Positions 15,595 through 25,472 of a DNA stretch of 64,000 nucleotides are shown one piece after another. The stretch lies in NCBI RefSeq assembly GCF_000741535.1, contig NZ_JGYQ01000015.1, positions 1 through 64,000 on the forward strand, given 5' to 3'. Within the stretch, counting starts at the first letter, position 1. Each line of letters opens with the position of its first letter. The position numbers were made by a program, and so were the translations under genes. The stretch comes from Bifidobacterium boum. GTDB lineage: Bacteria > Actinomycetota > Actinomycetes > Actinomycetales > Bifidobacteriaceae. The notes below the pieces were generated by a model that was given only the letters and a program-made list of their open reading frames with translations, ran no database searches and had not been told where the DNA came from.

Positions 15595-15867
15595 ATGACC
15601 GTCACCGTGTTTACCAAACCGCAATGCCAGCAATGCGAGGCGACCAAACGCCGGCTGAACGAGCGCGGCATCACATTCGAAACCGTTGATTTGAGCGAAA
15701 ACCCGGAAACGCTCGCCCAACTGGTACACGCCGGATACCGACAGGCGCCTGTCGTGATCACGCCGGACGCGTCATGGTCGGGTTACCGGCCGGATCTCAT
15801 CGATGAGCTCGCTGAGGCGCTCACCCCCTCGCGCACATCACTCGCCGCCGTCGGGAATCAGGCATGA
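15595..15867 (+). CDS. nrdH: NrdH glutaredoxin-like electron donor
   Basis: 90 aa. NrdH reduces the class Ib ribonucleotide reductase. The redox motif CQQC (residues 11-14, in KPQCQQCEATKR) and the APVV segment before a GYRPD loop are typical of NrdH redoxins, which resemble glutaredoxins but are reduced by thioredoxin reductase. AGGAGG precedes the ATG. It is the first gene of the operon and overlaps nrdI by ATGA. The tail beyond residue 75 is longer than usual and Ser/Thr/Ala-rich. Confidence 0.93.
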   Translation: MTVTVFTKPQCQQCEATKRRLNERGITFETVDLSENPETLAQLVHAGYRQAPVVITPDASWSGYRPDLIDELAEALTPSRTSLAAVGNQA

Positions 15868-16460
15868 CCGACGCATCCATAACACCGGCAGCACCAGCGC
15901 AGGCACCGACAACACCGGAGTCGGCCACACAGCCGGCTACACCCGAGGCCGCCACAGCAACCCCAGCCGCCCCAATCCCGGCACGCCTTCCGAATACCCC
16001 GGAATCAAGCGCCACCGCCGCCCATATCGGCGCGGTCGCGTACTTCTCCTCCGCGTCGGAAAACACCGCGAGGTTCATCAAGAACTGCCACCTGCCCGAA
16101 GCCGGGCTCAACGTCTACCGCATCCCCTTGCGCCCGAAGGACGGCCCGCTCGTCGTCGACGAACCGTTCGTGATCGTCGTGCCGACGTATGGCGGCGGTG
16201 ACATCTCGAAAGCCCTGCCGCCGCAGGTACGCCGTTTTCTCAATGACCGCGGCAACCGCCGGCTGCTGCGCGGGGTCATCGCGTCAGGCAACACGAATTT
16301 CGGCGACGCGTTCTGTGCGGCGGGCGACGTGATCGCCGCGAAATGCCACGTGCCGTTCCTGTATTCCTTCGAGCTGACCGGCACACCCGAAGACATGCGC
16401 AAGGTCCGAGAAGGATTACGCGACTTCTTCCTGCGGCTTTCGGATGGCAGAACCGTCTGA
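15864..16460 (+). CDS. nrdI: NrdI flavodoxin-like protein with Ala/Pro/Thr-rich N-terminal extension
   Basis: 198 aa. NrdI is the flavodoxin that supplies oxidant for assembling the manganese-tyrosyl radical cofactor of NrdF. The NrdI domain begins at about residue 54 ([18 protein letters not shown], the FMN-phosphate loop) and includes [17 protein letters not shown] and [15 protein letters not shown]. The first 53 residues are a low-complexity Ala/Pro/Thr stretch absent from usual NrdI (about 130-150 aa). No internal Met or GTG start fits, and the ATGA overlap with nrdH supports the long start. nrdE follows after 61 bp. Confidence 0.9.
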   Translation: MTDASITPAAPAQAPTTPESATQPATPEAATATPAAPIPARLPNTPESSATAAHIGAVAYFSSASENTARFIKNCHLPEAGLNVYRIPLRPKDGPLVVDEPFVIVVPTYGGGDISKALPPQVRRFLNDRGNRRLLRGVIASGNTNFGDAFCAAGDVIAAKCHVPFLYSFELTGTPEDMRKVREGLRDFFLRLSDGRTV

Positions 16461-16521
16461 GCCCCAATCCCAACACCCGCAACGACATCACGCTGAATCA
16501 CATCGACCAGAAAGGCCAATC

Positions 16522-18690
16522 ATGACCGCAACCGCCACTTCACCCCAGTTCGCCATCCCGCAGGCGGCCCCCGACTATCACGCGCTCAACGCGATGCTCA
16601 ACCTCTACGACGACAACGGCCGCATCCGCTTCGACGCCGACCATCAGGCCGTCGACGCGTATATGCGCGACCAGGTGGAGCCGCATACCATGCGATTCAC
16701 CTCCACCCGCGAGCGCCTCGCGTATCTGCTGGACAACAACTATTACGACCATCGCATCTTTGACCGCTATTCGGATGATTTTCTGGACAGCTTCTACGAC
16801 CACGTAGAACACCAAGGCTTCACCTTCGAAACCTTCCTTGGGGCGTTCAAATTCTATGCGTCCTACGCGTTGAAGACCTTCGACGGCTCACAGTATCTGG
16901 AGGATTTCCCGCAGCGTTGCGCCGCCGTCGCGTTGGAGCTTGCGGACGGTGACGAACAGCGCGCGATCGAATATGCGGACGCCATCATTTCCGGCCGCTA
17001 CCAGCCAGCCACGCCGACCTTCCTGAATCTTGGCAAGGCCCAGCGCGGCGAGGCGGTGAGCTGCTTCCTGCTGCGCATCGAAGACAATATGGAGTCGATT
17101 TCACGAGGCATCAACGCGGCGTTGCAATTGTCGAAGCGTGGCGGCGGTGTGGCACTCCTGCTGACGAACCTGCGCGAGGCGGGCGCCCCGATCAAACGCA
17201 TCGAACACCAGTCGAGCGGCGTGGTGCCGGTTATGAAACTGCTAGAGGATTCGTTCAGCTACGCGAACCAGCTGGGGGCGCGCCAGGGTGCCGGAGCAGT
17301 GTATCTCAACGCGCATCACCCCGATATCATGCGGTTCCTCGACACGAAACGCGAGAACGCGGATGAGAAGATCCGCATCAAATCGCTGGCCCTCGGCGTG
17401 GTGATTCCGGATATCACTTTCGAGCTGGCCAAGCGTCGCGAACGCATGGCCCTGTTCAGCCCGTACGATGTGGAGCGTGTCTATGGTGTGCCCTTCGCCG
17501 ATATTTCGGTCACGGAACACTATGACGAGATGCTGGCGGATGACCGCATCCACAAAACGTATATCGATGCGCGTGAATTCTTCATGACGCTTGCTGAATT
17601 GCAGTTCGAATCCGGATACCCGTACATGCTGTTTGAGGACACCGTGAACCGTGCGAACCCGATCAAGGGCCGAGTGACCATGAGCAACCTGTGCTCCGAA
17701 ATCCTGCAAGTGCAGGAGCCGAGCACCTACCGCGAGGACCTCGGCTACGAACATGTCGGCCGCGATATCTCCTGCAATCTGGGTTCGCTCAATATCGCGA
17801 AGGCGATGGACGGCGGGCTTGCCGGCAGTGTCGAAACCGCGGTGCGTGCGCTGACGGCGGTCAGCGACCATACGCGATTGGATTGTGTGCCGTCCGTCCG
17901 CCGCGGCAATGAGGAAAGCCACGCCATCGGTCTGGGGCAGATGAACCTGCATGGCTTCCTTGGCCGTGAGGGGCTGAGGTATGGCAGCGATGAGGCACTT
18001 GATTTCACGGATATGTATTTCATGATGGTCGCCTATCACGCGTACCGCACATCGCATGCGATCTCCGTTGAACGCGGTGTACGGTTCACCGGGTTCGAGG
18101 ACAGCGTGTACGCCCGCCCGGCCGGCGAGGGCAACTATTTCGACCGCTACGTGGATGGCACGTATCGCACCGAGCCGCGGACCGATACCGTGCGCAAGTT
18201 GTTCGCCCGCTTCGGCGTGGCCATCCCCTCCGCCGACGATTGGCGTGAACTGCAAACCGAAATACTGCGTGACGGCATCTACAACGCCTACTTGCAAGCC
18301 GTACCGCCGACCGGGTCGATCTCGTATATCAACCATTCCACGAGTTCGATCCACCCGATCGCCGCACGCATCGAAATCCGCAAGGAAGGCAAGACCGGCC
18401 GCGTGTATTATCCGGCACCGTACATGAACAACGAGAATCTCGACATGTTCGAAGACGCGTACACCATCGGCTGGAAGGCGATCATCGACACCTACGCCGA
18501 AGCCACGAAGCATGTGGACCAGGGCCTGTCGCTCACGCTGTTCTTCCCCGACACCGCCACGACCCGAGACCTCAACAAGGCGCAGATCTACGCGTGGCGC
18601 AAGGGGATCAAGACGCTGTATTACATCCGCATCCGCCAGCAGGCGCTCGAAGGCACCGATGTCGAGGGCTGCGTCAGCTGCATGCTGTGA
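16522..18690 (+). CDS. nrdE: Class Ib ribonucleoside-diphosphate reductase alpha subunit
   Basis: 722 aa. Reduces ribonucleoside diphosphates to deoxyribonucleotides with NrdF, using electrons from NrdH. Seen: the N-terminal class Ib region, [13 protein letters not shown] with an active-site Cys, [10 protein letters not shown] with the radical-site Cys, the [17 protein letters not shown] block and the C-terminal redox pair CVSC in the last six residues. The ATG at 16522 follows AAAGG. nrdF lies 84 bp downstream. Confidence 0.95.
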   Translation: MTATATSPQFAIPQAAPDYHALNAMLNLYDDNGRIRFDADHQAVDAYMRDQVEPHTMRFTSTRERLAYLLDNNYYDHRIFDRYSDDFLDSFYDHVEHQGFTFETFLGAFKFYASYALKTFDGSQYLEDFPQRCAAVALELADGDEQRAIEYADAIISGRYQPATPTFLNLGKAQRGEAVSCFLLRIEDNMESISRGINAALQLSKRGGGVALLLTNLREAGAPIKRIEHQSSGVVPVMKLLEDSFSYANQLGARQGAGAVYLNAHHPDIMRFLDTKRENADEKIRIKSLALGVVIPDITFELAKRRERMALFSPYDVERVYGVPFADISVTEHYDEMLADDRIHKTYIDAREFFMTLAELQFESGYPYMLFEDTVNRANPIKGRVTMSNLCSEILQVQEPSTYREDLGYEHVGRDISCNLGSLNIAKAMDGGLAGSVETAVRALTAVSDHTRLDCVPSVRRGNEESHAIGLGQMNLHGFLGREGLRYGSDEALDFTDMYFMMVAYHAYRTSHAISVERGVRFTGFEDSVYARPAGEGNYFDRYVDGTYRTEPRTDTVRKLFARFGVAIPSADDWRELQTEILRDGIYNAYLQAVPPTGSISYINHSTSSIHPIAARIEIRKEGKTGRVYYPAPYMNNENLDMFEDAYTIGWKAIIDTYAEATKHVDQGLSLTLFFPDTATTRDLNKAQIYAWRKGIKTLYYIRIRQQALEGTDVEGCVSCML

Positions 18691-18774
18691 GACGGCGAAT
18701 CCAACGTATTCAGCGATACCGGCAATCATCCGGCCCGAACCATCATCCACTCGTCAACCCGTCGAAGGAACATC

Positions 18775-19836
18775 ATGACCGACATCACTTCCATTGCATC
18801 CACGACACCCCGCACTGTCCGCATCGCCGATGACGCGATGATGGCCGCCTCCATCTCCCCGGCGCAATACCGCTACCATCACGGTTCGCGCGTGCGCCCT
18901 ATCAACTGGAACCGCATCGAGGATGACAAAGACCTCGAGGTGTGGAACCGTCTCGTCGCCAATTTCTGGCTGCCGGAGAAAGTGCCGCTGTCAAACGACG
19001 TGCCCGACTGGCGTGCGCTCAGCGAGCGCGAGCGCATCACTACTGTGCGCGTGTTCACGGGGCTCACGCTGCTCGACACCACGCAGGCCACCATCGGCGA
19101 GATCTGCCAGATCGAGCATGCGCGCACCGAACATGAGCAGGCCGTGTACACGAATATCGCGTTCATGCAGTCCATTCATGCGCGTTCGTATTCGTCGATT
19201 TTCTCCACGCTGTGCTCCAGTGAGCAGATCGATGAGGCGTACCGTTGGGCCGTGGGCAACGACATCCTGCAGGAGCGTGTCGACACGGTGCTCGAACAGT
19301 ATGAGAGCGACGACCCGCTCAAACGCAAGGTCGCCGCTACGCTGCTGTCGTCGTTGCTGTTGTACGCGGGCTTCTATCTGCCGCTGTATTTCGCGGCGCG
19401 CGGCACCATGATGAACACCGCTGATATGATTCGTCTCATCCTGCGAGACAAAGCGATCCACGGGTACTATTCGGGCTACAAGTTCCAGCGCGGCCTTGAA
19501 ACCCGCAGCGCCGAAGACCAGCGGATGCTGCGCGACTTCACGATGGATCTGCTCGAGCGCCTCTACGAGCTGGAGATCGAGTATTCCGAAGACGTGTATG
19601 CGGGCTTCGACTTCCTGCCCGACGTGCTTGCCTTCGTGCGATACAACGCGAACAAGGCGCTTATGAACCTCGGCTACCCCACACGGTTCGCCGCAGAGGA
19701 GACGCAGGTAAGCCCGGAAATCCTGGCCGCGCTGTCACCCTCGGCGAATGAGAACCACGATTTCTTCTCCGGGTCAGGCTCGTCCTATGTAATGGGCAAG
19801 GCCGAGGAAACCGACGACGACGATTGGGATTTCTAG
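18775..19836 (+). CDS. nrdF: Class Ib ribonucleoside-diphosphate reductase beta subunit
   Basis: 353 aa. Small subunit holding the dimetal-tyrosyl radical cofactor. Metal ligands are visible in EICQIEHARTEHEQAVYTN (Glu and His region) and later in RDKAIHGYYSGY (His) near residue 225. The acidic C-terminus DDDDWDF is the usual peptide that docks into NrdE. GAAGGA precedes the ATG. It is the last gene of the operon and is followed by a strong hairpin. Confidence 0.95.
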   Translation: MTDITSIASTTPRTVRIADDAMMAASISPAQYRYHHGSRVRPINWNRIEDDKDLEVWNRLVANFWLPEKVPLSNDVPDWRALSERERITTVRVFTGLTLLDTTQATIGEICQIEHARTEHEQAVYTNIAFMQSIHARSYSSIFSTLCSSEQIDEAYRWAVGNDILQERVDTVLEQYESDDPLKRKVAATLLSSLLLYAGFYLPLYFAARGTMMNTADMIRLILRDKAIHGYYSGYKFQRGLETRSAEDQRMLRDFTMDLLERLYELEIEYSEDVYAGFDFLPDVLAFVRYNANKALMNLGYPTRFAAEETQVSPEILAALSPSANENHDFFSGSGSSYVMGKAEETDDDDWDF

Positions 19837-19877
19837 GCCGGAGTACGAAAGTCGGAATCCGTCTCGTCAACCCTCAA

Positions 19878-19922
19878 CCGATGGCGCGTCCGGAGCAATC
19901 GTGTCCCCGGATGCGCCATCGG
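19878..19922 (+). terminator. Stem-loop behind nrdF
   Basis: CCGATGGCGCGTCCGG (19878-19893) pairs with CCGGATGCGCCATCGG (19907-19922) with one G-T wobble; 13-nt loop. No long T-tract follows. It lies between convergent nrdF and the CmpB gene and could act in both directions. Confidence 0.6.
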
Positions 19923-20002
19923 CTGTCTTCGGACATGCTCCAGGCACGCGCGAGAGGCCACTGCGCGACTCGCGGAACCCACAGCCCCCAGATCCGTCGA
20001 AG

Positions 20003-21310
20003 TCAGGCAATACGCCCGGACTTCGACGGATCGATGGTCATCGTCTGGAACCGGTGCTGCATATACGCGTCGTTGAAATGCTCGGCGAAGAACTGCGAGA
20101 TCGGCGCACTCTGCGGCACGCCGGAAACGCGGCTATACCAACAATCCAACGCCATCAGCGTCATCACAATATCAACCAGCATCAGCGCCGCGCACACCGC
20201 AGTCAACGAATACCTGACCTGCCAAGGAATCCGGTTGATCAACCGCAACAAGTACGGCAGCACGAACTTGATCCACGCCAGCCCCAGCAAGCCCCAGAAC
20301 ACCATGTACTTGCCCGATGTGCGACCGCCGATCGACAACCATTGACCGGTGTAATCCCATGCGGTGATACCGAACGCCGCCTCCATGAACCAGCTGACGA
20401 AGAATTCGAACGCGCCGCCGATCACCGCGCTCGCCAAGAAAATCACCACCGGATTCTTACGCCACAACCGGTTCAAGCACACCGTCAAAATCACCGCACC
20501 GCAACCATAAATCGGAGAGAACGGGCCCCACAGCAGGCCTGCACGATCCTGATATTCGTGGACGAGTACGAAGTGATACACGGTCTCGATAGCCAGCCCC
20601 ACCACGCAGCCGACGACGAACAGCCAGAAAATATTGAAGAAATCAAGGGAAATATAGCCTTTGCCGCTCTGATCGCGGCCGAGCATATCCGCTTGGACGG
20701 CCCTGTTGTACGCGTCATGCTCATCCATACGTTTGAGATGCCATTGCAGTTGACGTTCCTGAAGCAGTGCCGGATCAAGCGTCACCGACAGGGCGACCAG
20801 GATGGCCATCTGCACGAACGGCCCGAGCAGATTCTGACCGAACCCTTCCAACGCAAGCGACAGCATGCCATGCGCGAGCGTGAGCGGCATGAGCGCATAC
20901 GCCCACCGGGCGGCATGCCGGCGATGGCTGCGCAACAGTTGCACACCGAACACCGCCATACAGGCAGCATTGGCGATTAGCACCACCACTTCAACACAGG
21001 AAAGGATGAACGGCAGGGCAAGCGCGTCAATCGTGACGTTGCCGTCAAGGACCTGGCGGATTCCGTATGCAAGTTCGTAGATGATCAGCGGGATGGTACA
21101 TACGCCAAGCAGCATGACTAGGCCGCCGTAGAGGCGGGTGATGAAGGGCAGAACCTGCCGGGTGTTATCGTCTTTGTCAGCCGATTCAGTTTCGGCCAGT
21201 TGCTCGACGATCGCTGCACGGGTCGCATCATCCGCGGTCTGTTCGGCGACGATGGGAGCGACGATATCCGCATCGTCCTGCGATTGCGGGATAGGTGTTG
21301 TCTGTGCCAT
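20003..21310 (-). CDS. CmpB-family putative ABC transporter permease (membrane protein)
   Basis: 435 aa. The C-terminal half (from about residue 215) carries the PF06541-type signature: FFNIFWLFVVGCVVGL, LLWGPFSPIYGCGAVI, FEFFVSWFMEAAFG. The family has five or six membrane segments, and its annotation as a transporter is weak. The N-terminal half is an added acidic cytosolic tail (about 40 residues) and four more hydrophobic segments (FITRLYGGLVMLLGV onward). GGAGG precedes the ATG. It stands alone, convergent with nrdF. Function unknown. Confidence 0.75.
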   Translation of the reverse strand: MAQTTPIPQSQDDADIVAPIVAEQTADDATRAAIVEQLAETESADKDDNTRQVLPFITRLYGGLVMLLGVCTIPLIIYELAYGIRQVLDGNVTIDALALPFILSCVEVVVLIANAACMAVFGVQLLRSHRRHAARWAYALMPLTLAHGMLSLALEGFGQNLLGPFVQMAILVALSVTLDPALLQERQLQWHLKRMDEHDAYNRAVQADMLGRDQSGKGYISLDFFNIFWLFVVGCVVGLAIETVYHFVLVHEYQDRAGLLWGPFSPIYGCGAVILTVCLNRLWRKNPVVIFLASAVIGGAFEFFVSWFMEAAFGITAWDYTGQWLSIGGRTSGKYMVFWGLLGLAWIKFVLPYLLRLINRIPWQVRYSLTAVCAALMLVDIVMTLMALDCWYSRVSGVPQSAPISQFFAEHFNDAYMQHRFQTMTIDPSKSGRIA

Positions 21311-21586
21311 ATCGGCCTCCGTTGTCCATCGTGCGTGTGCGAGCGACAGCCGGCATCACACGGTCGCCGGACGCAGCCCCACGTCTCCTCCACCGTAGCA
21401 TCCAGCGGCGCTTTCAGGAATCATTCAAGGATTCAGCAGCATGTTATGCGCGGATTCTTGGCTGCCCGCACGGTATTTCGCAGTGCCCGCGAGGGTTGAC
21501 GCGGTTATCTTGAACCAACAGCAGCACATCGCACCGCAACCGGTGCGCCGGATTCAACATAGCCGGCACGATGAAGGGAGTCACAG

Positions 21587-22381
21587 ATGAACGCGACCGA
21601 GAACCATATCAGCAAGGACAAGACGACTTCAACGGCGAATACACACGCTGAAGGCGCTACTCAAGCAGCAGACAACATCACCAACGGAACCGCCAGCGCT
21701 GCGGCCACGCCGGCGGCCCCATCCGCTGCCACAACGCAGCCGCAGGAAATCGACGGGGTCAGCTGGAATTGGGCGGCAACGCATCGCGGGGAGCCGCAGC
21801 CGGCGTACCATCACACCCGTCCGGCAGCCGACGCACGCCAAGCGCCGCAAGGGCAACCGCATCAGACGGCGGACGGCGCAACAGGCATGACCGGCGCAGC
21901 GGCAGGCGCGGCACGTACTGGAACAACCGGGAACACCACGGGCTCAGGAGTCCCCGCGGATGCCCGAGCCACCGAGCAGCCCAACGGATACACCGCCGGA
22001 CAGTATCCGCAACCTCCGTACCGCAATCCATACGTGGCCCCCGGAGCGTACCCCGCACCGGCAATGGGACAAAAGCCGCCGAAGAAACCGTCGAAAATCA
22101 AAGCATTCTTCGCCAGCCTCAACGCGGGCACCATCGCATGCGCGGCCATCGCGGCCCTGCTGTGCGGCCTGATCGGCGGTCTCGCGGGCGGATACATCGT
22201 GCGAGCGACCATGCCCAGCCGTCAACAGCAAACCGTGCAACCCTACGGATACGGGCGCATGATGCCCGGAAGCTCGAACGGGAACAGCCGGTCAGGCAGT
22301 TCCAGCGATAACAGCGAGTCGAACTCTTCCGGCAACGGATACGATTTCAGCAGCATCTTCAACGATGCCGACAACATGTGA
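21587..22381 (+). CDS. Low-complexity single-pass membrane protein
   Basis: 264 aa. The first roughly 160 residues are disordered and rich in Ala, Thr, Gly and Pro, with a PQPPYRNPYVAPGAYP segment. A basic stretch (KKPSKIKAFF) then leads into one membrane helix (GTIACAAIAALLCGLIGGLAGG, residues about 183-204), and a Ser/Asn/Gly-rich tail of about 55 residues follows. This architecture is like the N-terminal part of actinobacterial HtrA-type or DUF4190-like proteins without the catalytic domain. RBS GAAGGGAG precedes the ATG. No enzymatic domain is seen; possibly a truncated or regulatory membrane protein. Confidence 0.65.
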   Translation: MNATENHISKDKTTSTANTHAEGATQAADNITNGTASAAATPAAPSAATTQPQEIDGVSWNWAATHRGEPQPAYHHTRPAADARQAPQGQPHQTADGATGMTGAAAGAARTGTTGNTTGSGVPADARATEQPNGYTAGQYPQPPYRNPYVAPGAYPAPAMGQKPPKKPSKIKAFFASLNAGTIACAAIAALLCGLIGGLAGGYIVRATMPSRQQQTVQPYGYGRMMPGSSNGNSRSGSSSDNSESNSSGNGYDFSSIFNDADNM

Positions 22382-22438
22382 TTGCGAATCATTGGGCCTG
22401 GCGGGATTCCGGTTCAGGGATCCCGCCGCTCGTCCGAG

Positions 22439-22484
22439 AACGGCCGGCGTTCGTCATACCACGATGACGGATGCCGGCCGTTTG
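22439..22484 (+). terminator. Terminator-like hairpin behind the low-complexity gene
   Basis: AACGGCCGGC (22439-22448) / GCCGGCCGTT (22473-22482) followed by TTGC. A second hairpin GGCGGGATTCC...GGGATCCCGCC lies just before (about 22400-22427). Confidence 0.6.
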
Positions 22485-22490
22485 CTTGAG

Positions 22491-22708
22491 TATCCTTTCC
22501 ACACCGAACAGATGCATGCGCGAAATCACGCGTCTGGAGGCGTCCGGGGGCGCTGGGAATCAAACCATGCTATCTTCCAACACACAAAACCGCAGAAAAT
22601 CAACGTTCCCGATGACCGCGCACCAACCATTCGCCGTCTTGCATGACCGACTTTCCCGGTATCCTTTCCATACGATGCAGATCACCTCGTGAAATCACGA
22701 GTCCGGAA
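22491..22708. repeat. Two copies of dispersed repeat family B
   Basis: TATCCTTTCCA at 22491-22501 and 22660-22670 each opens a unit of about 47 bp that continues with a variable GATGCA part and a CG(C/T)GAAATCACG core ending GTC(T/C)GGA. Related units in the opposite orientation lie at about 56867-56895 and 57034-57062. The rest of 22382-22895 holds no gene. Confidence 0.5.
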
Positions 22709-22826
22709 ACGATCCTGCGGCATTGCCTTCTTGCACCCGATCGAATTTAGACACTCCAAACCGACATGCGCAGGAACCACAATCTGACAGCGAAGTCATC
22801 GGCCCCATCCATTACGCTACATCATT

Positions 22827-22859
22827 CGTAGCGCTACGTGTCACGTATCGCTTCTACAA
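22827..22859 (+). promoter_or_regulatory. Candidate promoter and operator of the yhgE pair
   Basis: Perfect 12-bp palindrome CGTAGCGCTACG (22827-22838) placed just upstream of a TACAAT -10-like box (22854-22859) and 58 bp before the first yhgE gene. A likely target for the TetR regulator encoded downstream; inferred from position only. Confidence 0.45.
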
Positions 22860-22895
22860 TGACTGGCGTACCATCAACCGAACAAGGGGCCACAC

Positions 22896-25472
22896 ATGAG
22901 AAACGCATTGAGAATCCTGCGCCGCGATCTGCTGCGCTGGATCAAAGCCCCCACCGCTTGGGTGATTGCTTTCGGATTGTGCTTCATCCCGCCCATGTAC
23001 GCGTGGTTCAACGTGCGCGGATTCTGGAACCCGTACGGCAACACCGTCGGCATCAAAGTGGCCGTCGCCAACAACGACAAAGGCACCGACAGCGCCGTCA
23101 TGGGCAACATGAACGTCGGCAAGCAGGTCATCGACCAGCTGAAAGACAACAAGCAAATCGGCTGGACGTTCATGAGCGAAAGCGAAGCGATGGACAGCGT
23201 CGAATCCGGCCGCGCCTACGCCGCGATCATCATCCCCTCGAATTTCAGTGATTCGCTGGCAACACTCGCCACAGGAGGGTCGAGCCGTCCGAAACTCAAC
23301 TACTACGTCAACGAGAAATCCAACTCCGTAGCCACCAAAGTCACCGACACCGGTGCGACCACGCTCGACCAGCAAATCAACAGCAGTTTCGTATCCACCG
23401 CCAGCAAAGTGGTCATCGACATCGTCAATAAAACCGCAGATACCATCGAAACCCAAGCCTCCGACGCGGGCGGGAGCGTCGCCAAAAACCTGGCAACCAC
23501 GTCGAACAATCTGTCCACCATCAGCACGACCATGCATGATCTGGACACGACACTCAGTCAAATACCGCAGAAAACCGCGGCCGCACGGTCGGCACTCAGC
23601 ACCGCCACGCAACTGAGCAGTCAGGCGGGAGCAGGCCTGAACACCGCCTCGCAGTTGCTGAACAGCACACAATCCGGCATCACCGCCTTCGCCACGCAAT
23701 CCTCAACTGCGTTGGACAACGGCTCAAACCTGCTCTCCCAAGCCAGCGCGCAAACCAATCTCACCGTAGCGGCCCTCGGCACAGCGTTGACCGATGCGAA
23801 CGGCTCCATCAAATCCGCCATCAGCACCGCACAGGATGTCAGCGACACCAATGCCACCATCATCGCCGAACTCACCGAGCTCAACACCGACCTCAACAAC
23901 GCCGGCATCACCACCGACACCAGCACCGCCGCCCTCAAACGGCTCCAACAACACAATCAGGCACTCCAACAATCAATCGCCGATTTAAGCAAACTCAATC
24001 GCGACATCAACACCACCGTCGCTGCAGGCACCAAAGCCTCGGATTCACTGAACACCGCCACACAAACCACACTGCGCAACACCGGCAAGGCACGCGCCGC
24101 CATCAACTCGCAAGCCCTGCCCCAGCTGACCGGAGGCCTAAACACCCTGTCCTCGACCAGCGCGTCACTCAGCGCGTTGATCACCGGGCAGGGATCGCTA
24201 ATCACGCAAGCCAACACCGTGCTCGACCAGCTCGACCAAGCCGCATCCAGCACGCGAACAGCACTGAGCAACGCGAACGGCGGACTGAACCGGCTTCGCA
24301 GCAAAATCGACTCCCTGTCCACCGATTTGACCGCGTTAAGCACATCCAACACACTGAGCAACATCCTCGGGGAAAACGGCAAGCTCGACGCCAAGAAAAT
24401 CTCCGACTTCATGCTGTCCCCAACCGTGCTGTCCACCAAAGTCCTGTACCCGGTGAACTCCTACGGTTCCGCGATGGCGCCGCTGTTCACCGCGCTGTCC
24501 CTATGGGTGGGCGCGTTCGCACTCACCGTAATCCTGCGCACCGAAGCCGACGACGACGGCATCGACAACGTGACGGCAGGCCAACGCTATTGGGGCCGCT
24601 GGATGCTGCTGGCGATCCTTGCCGCCGGCCAGGGCATCACCACAACCGTCGGCGAAATGCTGCTCGGCGTGCAAACCGTCAACCCGTTCGCCTTCGTGGC
24701 CACCGGCATCCTCGTGGCGCTGGTCTACCACAGCATCATCTACTCGCTGGCGACCACGTTCCTGCATATCGGCAAAGGCATCGCCGTCGCTCTGGTCATC
24801 GTGCAAATACCGGGCGGCACCGGCCTATACCCGATCGAAATGATGCCGAGCTTCTTCCGCACGGTCTACCGGCTGTTCCCGTTCACCTATGCAATCGGGG
24901 CATTACGCGAATGCATCGCTGGATTCTACGACGGCCAGTGGTTCACGAATATGGGCCATCTGATGCTGTTCGCCATCGCGTTCTTCATCCTCGGCTTGTG
25001 GCTGCGTCCGAAAGTCGCGAACGTCAACCGGCTGTTCACCCGACAGCTCGAAGAAAGCGACATGGTCATCAGCGAAACCATCGAAATGCCGGGCCGTGCC
25101 TACGGACTGTCGCAGGTCATCCGCGTGCTCGCCGGACGTGACGAATACCGTGAGCGCATCGAACGCAGAGCGGCACGATTCACATTGCTGTATCCGAAAC
25201 TGCTGCGAGCCGCCCTCGTCGCCGGCATCGCCGTTCCTGTCATTCTCGCCGTCCTGCTGTCGGTCCTGACACCGGGCAGCAAGGTCAACGCGATGGTGAT
25301 ATGGCTGGTGTGGATTCTGTTCATCATCGGTTTCCTCATGACCGTCGAACTGCTGAAAGACAACATCGAGCGGCAAACACGCCTCGGCAACCTCGATGAA
25401 GCCGCGATCCAACAGATCCTGCTCGACGAGCAGAACAACCGGCAGTCCCGCACAGGAAGGCACTCCGCATGA
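22896..25472 (+). CDS. YhgE/Pip family membrane protein 1
   Basis: 858 aa. One membrane helix lies near the N-terminus (AWVIAFGLCFIPPMYAWFNV, the family hallmark, residues 25-45). A long extracellular Ser/Thr/Ala-rich region (about 60-520) rich in heptad-like SLNTATQ/TLRN patterns suggests a coiled coil. Five or six C-terminal membrane helices (LWVGAFALTVILR onward, related to ABC-2 permeases) and a cytosolic tail complete it. The family includes phage-infection protein Pip of lactococci and YhgE; its role in bifidobacteria is unknown. AAGGGG precedes the ATG. It overlaps the second copy by 4 bp (ATGA). Confidence 0.85.
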   Translation: MRNALRILRRDLLRWIKAPTAWVIAFGLCFIPPMYAWFNVRGFWNPYGNTVGIKVAVANNDKGTDSAVMGNMNVGKQVIDQLKDNKQIGWTFMSESEAMDSVESGRAYAAIIIPSNFSDSLATLATGGSSRPKLNYYVNEKSNSVATKVTDTGATTLDQQINSSFVSTASKVVIDIVNKTADTIETQASDAGGSVAKNLATTSNNLSTISTTMHDLDTTLSQIPQKTAAARSALSTATQLSSQAGAGLNTASQLLNSTQSGITAFATQSSTALDNGSNLLSQASAQTNLTVAALGTALTDANGSIKSAISTAQDVSDTNATIIAELTELNTDLNNAGITTDTSTAALKRLQQHNQALQQSIADLSKLNRDINTTVAAGTKASDSLNTATQTTLRNTGKARAAINSQALPQLTGGLNTLSSTSASLSALITGQGSLITQANTVLDQLDQAASSTRTALSNANGGLNRLRSKIDSLSTDLTALSTSNTLSNILGENGKLDAKKISDFMLSPTVLSTKVLYPVNSYGSAMAPLFTALSLWVGAFALTVILRTEADDDGIDNVTAGQRYWGRWMLLAILAAGQGITTTVGEMLLGVQTVNPFAFVATGILVALVYHSIIYSLATTFLHIGKGIAVALVIVQIPGGTGLYPIEMMPSFFRTVYRLFPFTYAIGALRECIAGFYDGQWFTNMGHLMLFAIAFFILGLWLRPKVANVNRLFTRQLEESDMVISETIEMPGRAYGLSQVIRVLAGRDEYRERIERRAARFTLLYPKLLRAALVAGIAVPVILAVLLSVLTPGSKVNAMVIWLVWILFIIGFLMTVELLKDNIERQTRLGNLDEAAIQQILLDEQNNRQSRTGRHSA

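Noticed and set aside
17242-18750. A 502-codon open frame on the minus strand
   Set aside because: Antisense to nrdE, which is unmistakable.
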